Assembly (NCBI GenBank): GCA_019694975.1
Contig: JAIBAY010000004.1
Location: 1-64,000, forward strand
Direction: 5' to 3'
Length of the DNA stretch: 64,000 nt
Source: Chitinophagales bacterium
Lineage (GTDB): Bacteria > Bacteroidota > Bacteroidia > Chitinophagales > UBA10324
Both the position numbers and the translations under genes were made by a program. Positions 25,575 to 35,103 of this stretch are shown piece after piece. Under the pieces are notes generated by a model. It had not been told where the DNA came from, ran no database searches, and saw nothing but the letters and a program-made list of their open reading frames with translations. The first letter of the stretch is position 1. Each line of letters starts with the position of its first letter.

Positions 25575-28500
25575 ATGAAACATATAACGGGCGGACTTAT
25601 AAAACAGGTTCCATTCCATGTACTGATTGCTTTTGTATTATCCGGATGTGTCAATAATGGCAAGGTGCTGCAATTGGAGCACAGCAACTTTACCGGAGAA
25701 ATCGCCACCGATCAGAACCTTATTTTCACTTTTGCTGAAAATCTCGTTCCCGATTCCCTGCTCAACACATGGGATACCACGGCCTATCTCACATTCAGTC
25801 CTGCCGTGCACGGAAAATATAAATGGAGCGCCCCGAATGAACTTACCTTTTCGCCTTTGGCACCATTTGCCGCCAGCACCGACTTTGAGGCAACCCTTAC
25901 GGAAAACCTTACCAGGCACCTGAAGGATAAACCATCCTTGCCTAAGGACAGAAGCGTGAAGTTTCATACTCCTTACCTGCTGTTATCAACAGCGCAGGTG
26001 TTTTATACGCGCTCGCAACAGATGGCCGGCAATATTGAAGTGAGGGTTAACCTGAATTTTAACTGCAAGGTGCAACCGGCTGAGCTCAATAGTCACCTGC
26101 ATCTTTTTGTAAATGAAAAAGAAGTGCCCTTTAACCTGCTGAGCGGCGAGGCTGACTATTCCATCGGCGTGGCCATTGCCGATGTGCGCGGCGACTCAAG
26201 GGAAAGCATGCCCTTAAAAATCCAGGTGGAAGCAGGGCTTCCCTGCGTTGGCAGTGCTTATGTAAGCAAGGAAAAAATGGAATTCCTCTCAGAGATTCCT
26301 GTTAAGGAAAAAATCATGATCACGGAAATGACGGCGTCGTTTGTTGATGGACTGGGTGTCATCACGGTATTCACCAATCAGCCTGTTGTCAATGAAAACA
26401 TCAAGAGCATCATCACCATTTCTCCGGCGATAGCCTATTCGGCAGAACTGATTGACAATGGCTTTAATCTCAAAGGCGACTTTGAGCCCGGAAAGAATTA
26501 TGACGTTACGATCACGAAAGAACTGAAGGGCATCTTCGGCTATACAATGGAAGAAAACTATACACAGCCTGTTTCTTTCGGAGAGCTGGAACCGGCTTTG
26601 GCATTTGCCGGCAGCAAGTCGCTCTATCTTTCATCGCGCGGTGCACGCAATGTGGCCATCAACATCGCAGCTATTAAAAAAATTAAAGTGTCGGTGATAA
26701 GAATCTATGAAAACAACATCCTTGACTTTATCCGCGGAGGGAATAACTGGGGTTATTATTATGAAGAGAACGGCGATGACTATGAATATTACAACTACCA
26801 ATACTATAATTATGATCAATATGGTGACCTGGTGAAGGAAAAAGTAATTGACGTACAATCGCTGCCGAAACAGGGCAACTTGCGGCTGCTCAACTTGAAC
26901 CTTGAAGAGGTGGGATACACTGAAAAATTCAAAGGACTGTATGTTGTGAAAGTGGAAGATGTGGATCATCAGTACATCCAGGAATCAAAGTTCATCTCAC
27001 TGTCCGATATCGGTCTTATTGTGCGCGGGTCGGAAGATGAGATGCTGGTGTTTGCCAATTCTATTCTGACGGCCGACCCGTTGCCGAATGTGAAAGTGAA
27101 TTTTATCAGCACGAATAATCAGACCATTCTATCCGCAACCACCGACAATAAAGGCGTTGCTGCATTCAGGAATGCGAAAGCGGCACTCGGGCGGTTTCAT
27201 ATTGGCATGATCACGTGCACGATGGGCGATGACTTCAACTTCCTGTTGCTGGAGAACACATCTGTGCAGACTTCACGGTTTGAAGTGGGCGGCAAATACG
27301 ACAATGAAGCACACCTCGATGCTTTCCTGTATGGTGACCGCGATATCTACCGGCCCGGCGACAGTGTGCATGTGAATGCGGTGATCAGGACTGCGGAATG
27401 GAAAATTCAAAGAGATGTGCCGATGAAAATTAAATTGTTGTTGCCTTCGGGAAAAGAATACCAGTCGTATAAAAAATCACCGGGTGAGCAGGGTGCATTT
27501 GAAACATCGTTTTACCTGCCGCCATCAGTAGTGACAGGATTGTACACTATTGAATTGTATACCGGCAACGATGTGCTTATTCAATCACGCAGTATCAGCG
27601 TGGAAGAGTTTGTGCCTGACCGTATTAAAGTTGTCACGAGCCTCGATAAAACGGTTGTTAAACCGAATGATATGGTAAAGGCAGCAGTAAATGCGGCTAA
27701 CCTTTTTGGTCCGCCGGCAGCGAACAGAAATTACGAGCTGCAGATGACATTGAGGCGGAATTCCTTCTATGCAAAAAAATTCACTGACTATAATTTCAAT
27801 ATCACTACTGCCGGTGAAATACCTTTTGAAGATGTGCTGCGGCAGGGCAAGACAGACAATGAGGGAAATGCCGTTGAACAATTTACCATTCCGGATTATC
27901 ATGATGTTGGTGTGCTGTCGGGCAAAGTGATCACCACGGTTTTTGATGAGTCAGGCAGGCCGGTGAACAGGCTATCAGATTTTTCGGTGAATACGCAGGA
28001 CATATTTTATGGCATCAGGAATTTTGATCACTGGCTGAGCACGAAGCAACAGCTTGCTTTTCAGTTTATCGCGGTGAATACATCGGGCGTGCCGGTGAAC
28101 ACAACGGCGCAAGTGGAGATATACCGTTACACCTGGGAAAATGTAGTGACAAAGCAAGGCGGAAGATATGTGTATGATGCACAACGGAAAGATCAGTTGA
28201 TGTCAAGGCAAACCATCACTCTGACTGCGGATGGCGGCAGGGTTAGCTTCACGCCCATTAATTCAGGCGAATATGAAATAAGAATTCACCGGAACGGTGC
28301 TGCCACCTATGTGCAGCAGAATTTTTATGCATACGGATGGGGCGACACACAAAACACTTCATTTGAAGTAAGTACGGAAGGAGAAGTGGAGATGCAGGCC
28401 GACAAAGAAAATTATCAGCCGGGTGATAAGGCGGAGATCTTACTGAAGTCTCCGTTCAATGGAAAAATTCTTGTAACGGTAGAGCGCGACCGTGTGCTCG

Positions 28501-31007
28501 ACTATTTTTATGTTAATACAGATAAAAAAGCCGCGGCTATTTCCATACCGGTTAAAGCGGAGTATCTGCCCAACGTGTACATCACTGCCACGGCGATCCG
28601 GAAAATTGCAGACAATCAGGTTCCGCTTTCTGTAGCACGCGGCTATATTCCACTACGCGTGGAACAAACGGAGAATAAGCTGCCTGTATCCGTTTCCGCG
28701 AATGAAAAAGCACGTTCTAACACCAGGCAGACCATCAGTGTGAAAACGGCACCCAATGCTGAACTGACGGTTGCCGTGGTGGATGAAGGCATTCTTCAGC
28801 TGAAAAATTTCCAGACACCGGATCCTTATCAATATTTCTATCAGCAGCGTGCCTTGCAGGTGCAATCGTATGATTTGTATCCATTCCTGTTTCCCGAATG
28901 GCAAACATCCTATTCATCACTGGGCGGTGACCTGGCGGAAATGGGGAAACGCGTGAATCCGTTTACGGCGAAACGATTCAACCTCGTGTCGTTATGGAGC
29001 GGTATTATAAAAACGGATGGAAGCGGCAATGCTTCCTTTACAGTGAATGTGCCACAGTTTTCAGGCGCGCTGCGGGTTATGGCTGTTGCCTACAAAGACA
29101 AGGCATTCGGTTCATCTGAGAAAATAATCAAAGTCGCCGACCCGATTGTAATCAGCACATCACTCCCGCGGTTTCTTTCTCCAAAAGATACCATCAGCGT
29201 TCCGGTGACGCTTACCAATACCACTTCAAAAGCGGCACAGGTGAATGCACAATTGTCGGTTACTGGTGCGATAAAGATTGCCGGCGCGGGCGAACAATCC
29301 GTTAGCATTCCCGCAAACAGTGAGGCAATAGTTGAATTCACGGTAGTCACTGAACCGGCTGTTGGCACGGGCACCGTGTCGGTAAATGTGAGCGGCCTTG
29401 GTGAGAAGTTCAATGACAAAACAGAGATATCCATTCGTCCGCCGGCTACGCTTACCAAGGTTACCGGCAGCGGGCTGGTGAAAGACGGCGCAGCGGAGAC
29501 TATTGTTTTAAAATCGAAGATGATTCCATCTACCGTTGCCGCCAGGCTGTTGTTAAGCAAATCGCCACTCGTTCAGTTTTCAAAAGACCTGAGATACCTT
29601 TTGCAATATCCTTACGGTTGTATTGAGCAAACGGTATCGGCTGCATTTCCGCAATTGTATTACCGCGAAGTCGCACAGGCTGTCGGGCAGCAAAACAAAG
29701 CGATCCGTTACAATCCGGATTACAACGTAAACCAGGCCATTAAAAAAGTGGAGAGCATGCAATTGTATAATGGAGCAGTCAGCTACTGGCCCGGCGGCGA
29801 TTACGAAAGCTGGTGGGGAACAGCTTATGCCGCACATTTCTTGTCAGAAGCGAAGAAGGCCGGATTTGAAGTAAATGAAAATATCCTGGGCAAGATGTAT
29901 GATTACCTGCAAACGAAAATGAAAACAAGAGAGACGGAGGATTACTATTATTGGGATGAAGACAATATTGCCCGCTCGAAGGTTATTGTAAGAAGGGAAA
30001 TTCCGTATTCCATTTTTGTGCTTGCCCTTGCCGCTAAATATGATCAGACGGCCATGAATTATTATAAGGCACACATGGAACTGTTGTCATTAGACAGCAG
30101 ATATATGTTGTCATGTGCTTTTGCACTTGCCGGCAATCAGGCAGCGTTTACCAGTCTGCTGCCGGGTGCTTTCAGCGGCGAGGTATCAAAGCGCGCTTCG
30201 GGCGGCAGTTTTTATTCGCCTGTGCGGGATGAAGCGCTGGCATTGTATGTATTGCTGGAAGCTGATCCGGATCATCCGCAAGTGGGTATCATGAGTAAAC
30301 ACCTGTCGGAAAAACTGAAGACGGCAGGCTGGCTTTCTACGCAGGACCGTTCATTTGCATTTCTTGCATTGGGAAAAGTTGCCAGGCGGGCACAACAGAG
30401 TAATGTAACGGCCAAAGTGATGGTGAACGGAAAAGAGCTTGCTGCTTTCAACGGAACGGATGTCTTGATTACACAGGGCATCGCAGATCAGTCCGTCAGC
30501 ATACAGGCTAACGGCAGCGGCAATGTGTACTATTTCTGGGAGCAGGAAGGCATTCCGTTTGATGGCTCATACACGCAGGAAGACAGCTATCTGAAAGTGA
30601 GAAAATCATTTTATGACCGTTCCGGCCATCTGATAAACACTGCCTCTATCCGGCAGAACGACCTGGTAGTGGTGAAGATTTCATTACAGGCATTGGATTA
30701 TAAGAACAGCATTGAGAATGTGGCCGTCACCGATATCCTGCCGGCGGGGCTGGAGATTGAAAATCCGCGCATTGGTTCCATCCCCGAATTATCGTGGATC
30801 AAAGATGCCGCGGCATACGATTATATGGATGTGCGTGACGACCGCATTTCATTTTTTACAACGGCAACCGGCGCTGAGAAGAATTATTATTATGTGGTGC
30901 GTGCGGTTTCAAAGGGATTGTTTCAGATGGGGCCTGTCAGTGCTGATGCCATGTACAATGGAGAGTATCACAGTTATTGGGGAGCGGGGAAGGTGGTGGT
31001 GAAGTGA
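25575..31007 (+). CDS. Bacterial alpha-2-macroglobulin, lipoprotein with thioester
   Basis: An 1810-residue lipoprotein. The lipobox LSGC lies near residue 25, followed by macroglobulin domains rich in beta strands. An MG2-type segment reads FLYGDRDIYRPGDSVHVNAVIR, the alpha-2-macroglobulin core reads WSGIIKTDGSGNASFTVNVPQFSGALR, and the thioester motif GCIEQ has Cys1349. A helical thioester domain and a C-terminal receptor-like domain follow. Such proteins trap proteases in the periplasm or at the outer membrane. A Tyr/Asn-rich insert (about residues 390-420, YYYEENGDDYEYYNYQYYNY) is unusual. The common neighbour pbpC (PBP1C) is absent. A weak -7-like AATCTTTG lies at 25522-25529. Confidence 0.92.
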   Translation: MKHITGGLIKQVPFHVLIAFVLSGCVNNGKVLQLEHSNFTGEIATDQNLIFTFAENLVPDSLLNTWDTTAYLTFSPAVHGKYKWSAPNELTFSPLAPFAASTDFEATLTENLTRHLKDKPSLPKDRSVKFHTPYLLLSTAQVFYTRSQQMAGNIEVRVNLNFNCKVQPAELNSHLHLFVNEKEVPFNLLSGEADYSIGVAIADVRGDSRESMPLKIQVEAGLPCVGSAYVSKEKMEFLSEIPVKEKIMITEMTASFVDGLGVITVFTNQPVVNENIKSIITISPAIAYSAELIDNGFNLKGDFEPGKNYDVTITKELKGIFGYTMEENYTQPVSFGELEPALAFAGSKSLYLSSRGARNVAINIAAIKKIKVSVIRIYENNILDFIRGGNNWGYYYEENGDDYEYYNYQYYNYDQYGDLVKEKVIDVQSLPKQGNLRLLNLNLEEVGYTEKFKGLYVVKVEDVDHQYIQESKFISLSDIGLIVRGSEDEMLVFANSILTADPLPNVKVNFISTNNQTILSATTDNKGVAAFRNAKAALGRFHIGMITCTMGDDFNFLLLENTSVQTSRFEVGGKYDNEAHLDAFLYGDRDIYRPGDSVHVNAVIRTAEWKIQRDVPMKIKLLLPSGKEYQSYKKSPGEQGAFETSFYLPPSVVTGLYTIELYTGNDVLIQSRSISVEEFVPDRIKVVTSLDKTVVKPNDMVKAAVNAANLFGPPAANRNYELQMTLRRNSFYAKKFTDYNFNITTAGEIPFEDVLRQGKTDNEGNAVEQFTIPDYHDVGVLSGKVITTVFDESGRPVNRLSDFSVNTQDIFYGIRNFDHWLSTKQQLAFQFIAVNTSGVPVNTTAQVEIYRYTWENVVTKQGGRYVYDAQRKDQLMSRQTITLTADGGRVSFTPINSGEYEIRIHRNGAATYVQQNFYAYGWGDTQNTSFEVSTEGEVEMQADKENYQPGDKAEILLKSPFNGKILVTVERDRVLDYFYVNTDKKAAAISIPVKAEYLPNVYITATAIRKIADNQVPLSVARGYIPLRVEQTENKLPVSVSANEKARSNTRQTISVKTAPNAELTVAVVDEGILQLKNFQTPDPYQYFYQQRALQVQSYDLYPFLFPEWQTSYSSLGGDLAEMGKRVNPFTAKRFNLVSLWSGIIKTDGSGNASFTVNVPQFSGALRVMAVAYKDKAFGSSEKIIKVADPIVISTSLPRFLSPKDTISVPVTLTNTTSKAAQVNAQLSVTGAIKIAGAGEQSVSIPANSEAIVEFTVVTEPAVGTGTVSVNVSGLGEKFNDKTEISIRPPATLTKVTGSGLVKDGAAETIVLKSKMIPSTVAARLLLSKSPLVQFSKDLRYLLQYPYGCIEQTVSAAFPQLYYREVAQAVGQQNKAIRYNPDYNVNQAIKKVESMQLYNGAVSYWPGGDYESWWGTAYAAHFLSEAKKAGFEVNENILGKMYDYLQTKMKTRETEDYYYWDEDNIARSKVIVRREIPYSIFVLALAAKYDQTAMNYYKAHMELLSLDSRYMLSCAFALAGNQAAFTSLLPGAFSGEVSKRASGGSFYSPVRDEALALYVLLEADPDHPQVGIMSKHLSEKLKTAGWLSTQDRSFAFLALGKVARRAQQSNVTAKVMVNGKELAAFNGTDVLITQGIADQSVSIQANGSGNVYYFWEQEGIPFDGSYTQEDSYLKVRKSFYDRSGHLINTASIRQNDLVVVKISLQALDYKNSIENVAVTDILPAGLEIENPRIGSIPELSWIKDAAAYDYMDVRDDRISFFTTATGAEKNYYYVVRAVSKGLFQMGPVSADAMYNGEYHSYWGAGKVVVK

Positions 31008-31139
31008 GGGGGAAAGTAGTGAGTCCTGAGTCGTAAGTAATGTAGGTGACTGTTGAATGTCTGCGAATAACGTTGTCACTGTTTCTTGAGGATATCAAAC
31101 TCAGGCAAAAGGGCTGATGGATATGCATGCTACGATAGA

Positions 31140-31263
31140 AGCTATCTCAAAATACCTGGAGTCATCCAGTTCAGATTAATCGGGATCAGGATCTTTTCCA
31201 TTCATTGACAGATGCCGAAATAAATCCGGCATGACCGCATCGATTGCCTGTTTTGAGATAGCT
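31140..31263. repeat. Inverted-repeat-bounded element, copy A
   Basis: A 124 bp element with perfect 13 bp terminal inverted repeats (AGCTATCTCAAAA at 31140-31152, TTTTGAGATAGCT at 31251-31263). An internal palindrome has arms ATGCCG (31212-31217) and CGGCAT (31227-31232). A second copy lies at 45367-45483; the right-hand 58 bp differ at only two positions. It resembles a non-autonomous MITE-like or REP-type repeat. It fills most of the 268 bp gap between the macroglobulin gene and meaB. Confidence 0.8.
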
Positions 31264-31276
31264 GCTAATATCACCG

Positions 31277-32185
31277 TCAAAAATTTTTGGCGAAGCGATA
31301 CACATTAAACCCGTCGCGGGAGCTTGCTTTTTCCAGTTCGGCCTGGAGCTTTTTTTTGTCGACCGATTTCATTTTTTCTTTCTGAATGATACGCCATGCT
31401 TTCTCCGCCAGCAGCATTAACCGGCGGGTATTGGAAACACCGGCATGCCTGTGCTGTTGTATTTGCTCAAGCAATGCATCGATGCCGTTATTGCTGGTGG
31501 CCACAGTTTTCAAAACGGGAATTATCCATTCCCGTTGCATGACCGAAGCGGCGAGGGTGCGCAGGTTTTTGGCAAACAGATCAGCATCGGCACGGTCGGC
31601 TTTGTTCACCACAAAAATGTCGGCGATTTCCATCAGGCCTGCTTTCATGGTTTGAATCTCATCACCTGCTTCCGGCACCATCACCACAATGGTGGTATCC
31701 GCTAATCCTGCAATTTCCACTTCCGACTGCCCAACGCCGACTGTTTCAATAAAAATATAATCGAAGGGAAAGGCATGCATTACATCGGTTACTTCCATGA
31801 TCTTGTCGGATAAACCACCAAGCGAACCGCGCGTTGCCATGGAACGAATGAAGACATTGGGATGATTGAAATGTTCCGCCAGCCGGATGCGGTCGCCGAG
31901 CAATGAGCCGAAATTAAAAGGGGAAGATGGGTCGATCGCGACGATTCCGATCATGCATTTATTCCTGAGCAGGTGATGAACAATTGCGTTCACCAATGAA
32001 CTCTTTCCTGCGCCGGGAGGCCCCGTGATGCCGATCACCGGTATTACCCGAGCATTAATTTTTTCGAGCAGTTCCTCACTGCCTTGTAAATCATTTTCAA
32101 CCAGTGTAATGGCTCTTGCCAGTGATTTGATATCTCCGGCTTCAATTTTTTGTAAAAGGGTGGAAACGACAGTCATGTCAGGCAT
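31277..32185 (-). CDS. meaB: Methylmalonyl-CoA mutase-associated GTPase MeaB
   Basis: A 302-residue G3E-type GTPase. The P-loop is GITGPPGAGKSSL (about residues 52-64). VAIDPSSPFNFGSLLGDRIRL and the switch region ETVGVGQSEVEIAGLAD are diagnostic for MeaB/ArgK, and the base-recognition motif is NKAD. It protects and reloads adenosylcobalamin-dependent methylmalonyl-CoA mutase; the mutase genes are not in this window. Its ATG shares one base with the anti-sigma factor stop (TGATG), so it is the third gene of a sigma/anti-sigma/meaB unit. Confidence 0.93.
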   Translation of the reverse strand: MPDMTVVSTLLQKIEAGDIKSLARAITLVENDLQGSEELLEKINARVIPVIGITGPPGAGKSSLVNAIVHHLLRNKCMIGIVAIDPSSPFNFGSLLGDRIRLAEHFNHPNVFIRSMATRGSLGGLSDKIMEVTDVMHAFPFDYIFIETVGVGQSEVEIAGLADTTIVVMVPEAGDEIQTMKAGLMEIADIFVVNKADRADADLFAKNLRTLAASVMQREWIIPVLKTVATSNNGIDALLEQIQQHRHAGVSNTRRLMLLAEKAWRIIQKEKMKSVDKKKLQAELEKASSRDGFNVYRFAKNF

Positions 32186-32490
32186 CAGCGGTCGGCTTTG
32201 CCCAAGATACGCGAACGGATCTGCTCAACCAATTGGCCGGGAATCTGGTGACGGGATATTCTTTCATTCAGGAATTGCTTGAATGATTTTTCAATCTCAT
32301 ATTTTTCCAGGCAACGAGAGCAATGATTGATGTGGGAAAGAAAAGCTATTTCTTCATCTGCAGACAGTTCGCCGTCAAGCGCCATCATCACGTGCTTCAT
32401 GGTCTCTTTGCAATCGTACACGTTTTTTTTAGCCCGGGATTTCAGCCCCAGTCTTTCAGCGATTTTCTTTATACCCCATTTTTTTTGCAT
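32185..32490 (-). CDS. Zinc-finger anti-sigma factor (ZAS/zf-HC2 type)
   Basis: A 101-residue soluble protein. A basic N-terminus is followed by the anti-sigma core: Cys in YDCKET, LDGELSADEE, and the zinc motif HINHCSRC (HxxxCxxC), then EIEKSFKQFL. This is the pattern of RsrA-like ZAS domains that hold an ECF sigma factor, in some cases in a redox-sensitive way. It begins inside the end of the sigma factor gene (35 bp overlap), which supports the pairing. A later start is possible but would lose the first Cys. Confidence 0.85.
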   Translation of the reverse strand: MQKKWGIKKIAERLGLKSRAKKNVYDCKETMKHVMMALDGELSADEEIAFLSHINHCSRCLEKYEIEKSFKQFLNERISRHQIPGQLVEQIRSRILGKADR

Positions 32491-33037
32491 AGTCCCGTAA
32501 TTTTTCTTTCATGAGGTTGCGTGCACGATGCAGGCGTGAACGAACGGTGCCGATTGGTATGTCAATTATTTTGGCAATTTCTTCATAGGTGAATCCTTCC
32601 ACATCGCTCAGCAGAATCACGGTTCTGAAATCTACCGGCAATCCATTCACGGCCCTTGTTACTTCATCACCGATCAGTCCCTTGAAAAGATCTTCCCGCA
32701 AATCCATGTTGCCGATGCCGGCGGCGGTGTCACTCTCCTGGTAGGTAACAAAGTCTTCATAATCCACTTCATTCGGTTGCCGTGATTTACGCCGGTATTC
32801 ATTAATGAAGCCATTCTTGAGAATTTTGAACAACCATGCTTTGCTGTTCGTTCCGCGTTCATACGAATCAATGAAACGATATGCCTTTAAAAAGGTGTCC
32901 TGAACGAGATCGTTCGCATCTTCTTCGTTATACGTAAGGTGATAGGCGAAATTATAGAGCGCCTCCGCATGCGGGAGGAATTCTTTTTCAAACAGCTCAC
33001 TGTTGCTGTTTACGATGGTATTCAGCTCTTCTGCCAC
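32456..33037 (-). CDS. ECF-type RNA polymerase sigma factor
   Basis: A 193-residue sigma-70 family protein with region 2 (NFAYHLTYNEEDANDLVQDTF...KAYRFIDSYERGTNSKAWLF) and region 4 (LPVDFRTVILLSDVEGFTYEEIA and GTVRSRLHRARNLMKEKL). There are no regions 1 or 3, as is usual for ECF factors. It is close to the SigR-like group, which is commonly paired with ZAS anti-sigma factors like the one encoded next. The stress or redox signal is not visible from sequence. It is divergent from the O-antigen ligase-like gene. Confidence 0.92.
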   Translation of the reverse strand: MAEELNTIVNSNSELFEKEFLPHAEALYNFAYHLTYNEEDANDLVQDTFLKAYRFIDSYERGTNSKAWLFKILKNGFINEYRRKSRQPNEVDYEDFVTYQESDTAAGIGNMDLREDLFKGLIGDEVTRAVNGLPVDFRTVILLSDVEGFTYEEIAKIIDIPIGTVRSRLHRARNLMKEKLRDYAKKMGYKENR

Positions 33038-33084
33038 GCTTTAAAAATAAGTGAATAAATAGTTCTATAAAAGTTATTAGCGTT

Positions 33085-33092
33085 TACCTTTG
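33085..33092 (+). promoter_or_regulatory. -7 promoter element before the first O-antigen ligase-like gene
   Basis: A perfect TACCTTTG lies in the divergent gap between the sigma factor gene and the membrane protein gene. The predicted transcription start is close to the TTG start codon at 33098, which again suggests a leaderless or very short-leader message. No clear -33 TTG was found. Confidence 0.4.
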
Positions 33093-33097
33093 AACCA

Positions 33098-34345
33098 TTG
33101 GACCAGCGAAAGCCATATTCCGCGCTCAATACCTTCCTGCAAGCCATCCCTTTTCTGGCACTTGCCGCCGGTATTGCGGGAATGTTTATCGCACGTGCCA
33201 TGGTAAGCATCAGCATGATGGTGATGGCAGGTTATGCGGTAATACTCACCGATCCGCGTAAGACGTTCCGGTTGTTTTTCGGTGACCCTGTGCTGGTATC
33301 CCTCACGCTGATTTTTTTTCTCTATGCAGCAAGCTATTTCAATTCAACAGAAGACCCGGTTTTTTATCTTGAACGCCTGCGGCTCAAATTGCCTTTTCTC
33401 GCCCTCCCTGTTGCTTTCACTGTTTTCAAAAACAATATAACGGCAAGGCAGTTCAGCCTTTTGCTCAGTTTCTTCTTTTATATCGTGGTGATTACAACAC
33501 TGATCATCACGGTGAACTATGCTGCGGATTTTGAGGAAATCAATAATGCGTATAAACAAGGACGCGTCATTGATACACCTTTCAGCCATATCCGGTATTC
33601 ACTCATGGTTTCGTTTGCGATTTTTACAGGCTATTACCTGTTCATTCGCAGGGCTACCATCCTGTTTGCCTGGGAACGCTGGCTGACCGGCGCCTTCACC
33701 ATCTACCTGATTTTCTTCATTCACCTGTTGGCAGTAAGAAGTGGCCTCGCCGCATTTTATGCCTGTGTTATTTACCTGATTTTTAACTTTATTTTTCGGG
33801 GCAGACAATTGAAATCAGCGTTGCTGCTGTCTGCCGCATTGATTCTTTTGCCCGTGCTGGCTTACCTCGTGCTGCCTTCCGTGAAAGCGAAGGTGAATTA
33901 CATGGAATACGACCTGCGACAGCTGTGGCAGTTCAATAATGCATCCGGGCTTTCAGATGGCGGACGGATCTTATCCATTGAAAAAGGAATGCAACTCATC
34001 CGGGAACATCCGCTTACCGGCGTTGGTATAGGTGACCTGAAACAGGAGATGACAAGGAAGCTTTGCGAAGCGCCGGAACATCCGCGCGACTATCTGCTGC
34101 CACACAATCAGTTTGTGTTTGTGGCCGCCGGCACGGGGCTGATTGGATTATTTATTTTCTGCCTCGGCGTTTTTCTTCCGCTCTTCAATAAAAACAGGAT
34201 CAGCAATATTCTGTTTGTATGCTTTAATATTATCCTGCTTTCTTCTTTCCTCACGGAAGCAACGGTGGAAGAACAAATGGGCACTGCATTCTACCTGCAG
34301 TTTCTGCTACTGATGGTTGTGTTTCTTCAATCAGAAAAATCATGA
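33098..34345 (+). CDS. O-antigen ligase/polymerase-like membrane protein
   Basis: A 415-residue polytopic protein with about ten to twelve transmembrane helices. A large periplasmic loop carries the Wzy/WaaL-type motif: DGGRILSIEKGMQLIREHPLTGVGIGD and later LPHNQFVFVAAGTGLIGL (His-Asn-Gln before a helix). Such proteins polymerise or ligate surface polysaccharide. The start appears to be TTG at 33098; the first ATG (33182) would cut into the first helix. It overlaps the downstream glycosyltransferase by 4 bp (ATGA). Confidence 0.82.
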   Translation: MDQRKPYSALNTFLQAIPFLALAAGIAGMFIARAMVSISMMVMAGYAVILTDPRKTFRLFFGDPVLVSLTLIFFLYAASYFNSTEDPVFYLERLRLKLPFLALPVAFTVFKNNITARQFSLLLSFFFYIVVITTLIITVNYAADFEEINNAYKQGRVIDTPFSHIRYSLMVSFAIFTGYYLFIRRATILFAWERWLTGAFTIYLIFFIHLLAVRSGLAAFYACVIYLIFNFIFRGRQLKSALLLSAALILLPVLAYLVLPSVKAKVNYMEYDLRQLWQFNNASGLSDGGRILSIEKGMQLIREHPLTGVGIGDLKQEMTRKLCEAPEHPRDYLLPHNQFVFVAAGTGLIGLFIFCLGVFLPLFNKNRISNILFVCFNIILLSSFLTEATVEEQMGTAFYLQFLLLMVVFLQSEKS

Positions 34346-35103
34346 CGCCGCTATCCGTGGTCATCATTACGTTTAATGAAGAGCAAAATATCGGGAACTG
34401 CCTTCAGTCGGTGAAAGCGGTGGCAGATGAAATAGTGGTGGTGGATTCCTTCTCTACGGATCACACCAGGCAGATTGCCGGGCAGTACGGCGCCAGGGTT
34501 ATTCAAAAGGAATTCGGCGGACACATTGCACAAAAAAATCTTGCTGTTTCACTGGCTTCATATCCGCATATCCTATCACTCGATGCCGATGAGTGTTTAT
34601 CGGATGAATTAATACAATCCATAGTTCACCTCAAAAGCAACTGGCAGCATGACGGATATTTTATCAACCGGCTCACCAGCTTCTGCGGGCACTGGGTGCG
34701 GCACAGTGGCTGGTATCCCGACAGAAAGCTGCGGTTGTTCGACCGGAATAAAGGAACATTCAGCGGCACCAATCCGCACGACAGGTTTGAGTTGCAGGCC
34801 GGTTCATCTTCAGGAAGGATACGCGGCAACCTGCTGCATTATACAGCCGACTCCGAAGCGGGCTACCGTGCCAAGATGGAACGGTATGCAGACATTGCTG
34901 CAGCCGCAATGCACCGTCAAAACAAAACCATCAGCCTGCCAATGCTTTATCTAAAAACAGCTGCAGCTTTTTTGCGGAATTATGTTTTGCGGCTGGGCTT
35001 CCTCGATGGCAATACGGGCTGGAAAGTCTGTACCATCAGTGCCGGTTATACTTTTCAGAAATATGCCAAACTAAGAAAACTGAACAGTGACGGACGCTCA
35101 TAG
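34342..35103 (+). CDS. Family 2 glycosyltransferase (WaaE/KdtX-like)
   Basis: A 253-residue GT-A enzyme with N-terminal SVVIITFNEEQNIGNCLQSV, the acidic motif DSFSTDHT, the catalytic-region LDADECLSDELI and the conserved WYPDRKLRLFDR. These features match the lipopolysaccharide core beta-1,4-glucosyltransferase group (WaaE/KdtX); the sugar used here is uncertain. It is translationally coupled to the upstream O-antigen ligase-like gene. Its last 6 bp overlap the convergent gene. Confidence 0.88.
   Translation: MTPLSVVIITFNEEQNIGNCLQSVKAVADEIVVVDSFSTDHTRQIAGQYGARVIQKEFGGHIAQKNLAVSLASYPHILSLDADECLSDELIQSIVHLKSNWQHDGYFINRLTSFCGHWVRHSGWYPDRKLRLFDRNKGTFSGTNPHDRFELQAGSSSGRIRGNLLHYTADSEAGYRAKMERYADIAAAAMHRQNKTISLPMLYLKTAAAFLRNYVLRLGFLDGNTGWKVCTISAGYTFQKYAKLRKLNSDGRS

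Noticed and set aside
31008..31276. Complete insertion sequence at the inverted-repeat element
   Set aside because: The element is only 124 bp and has no transposase frame, so it can at most be non-autonomous.
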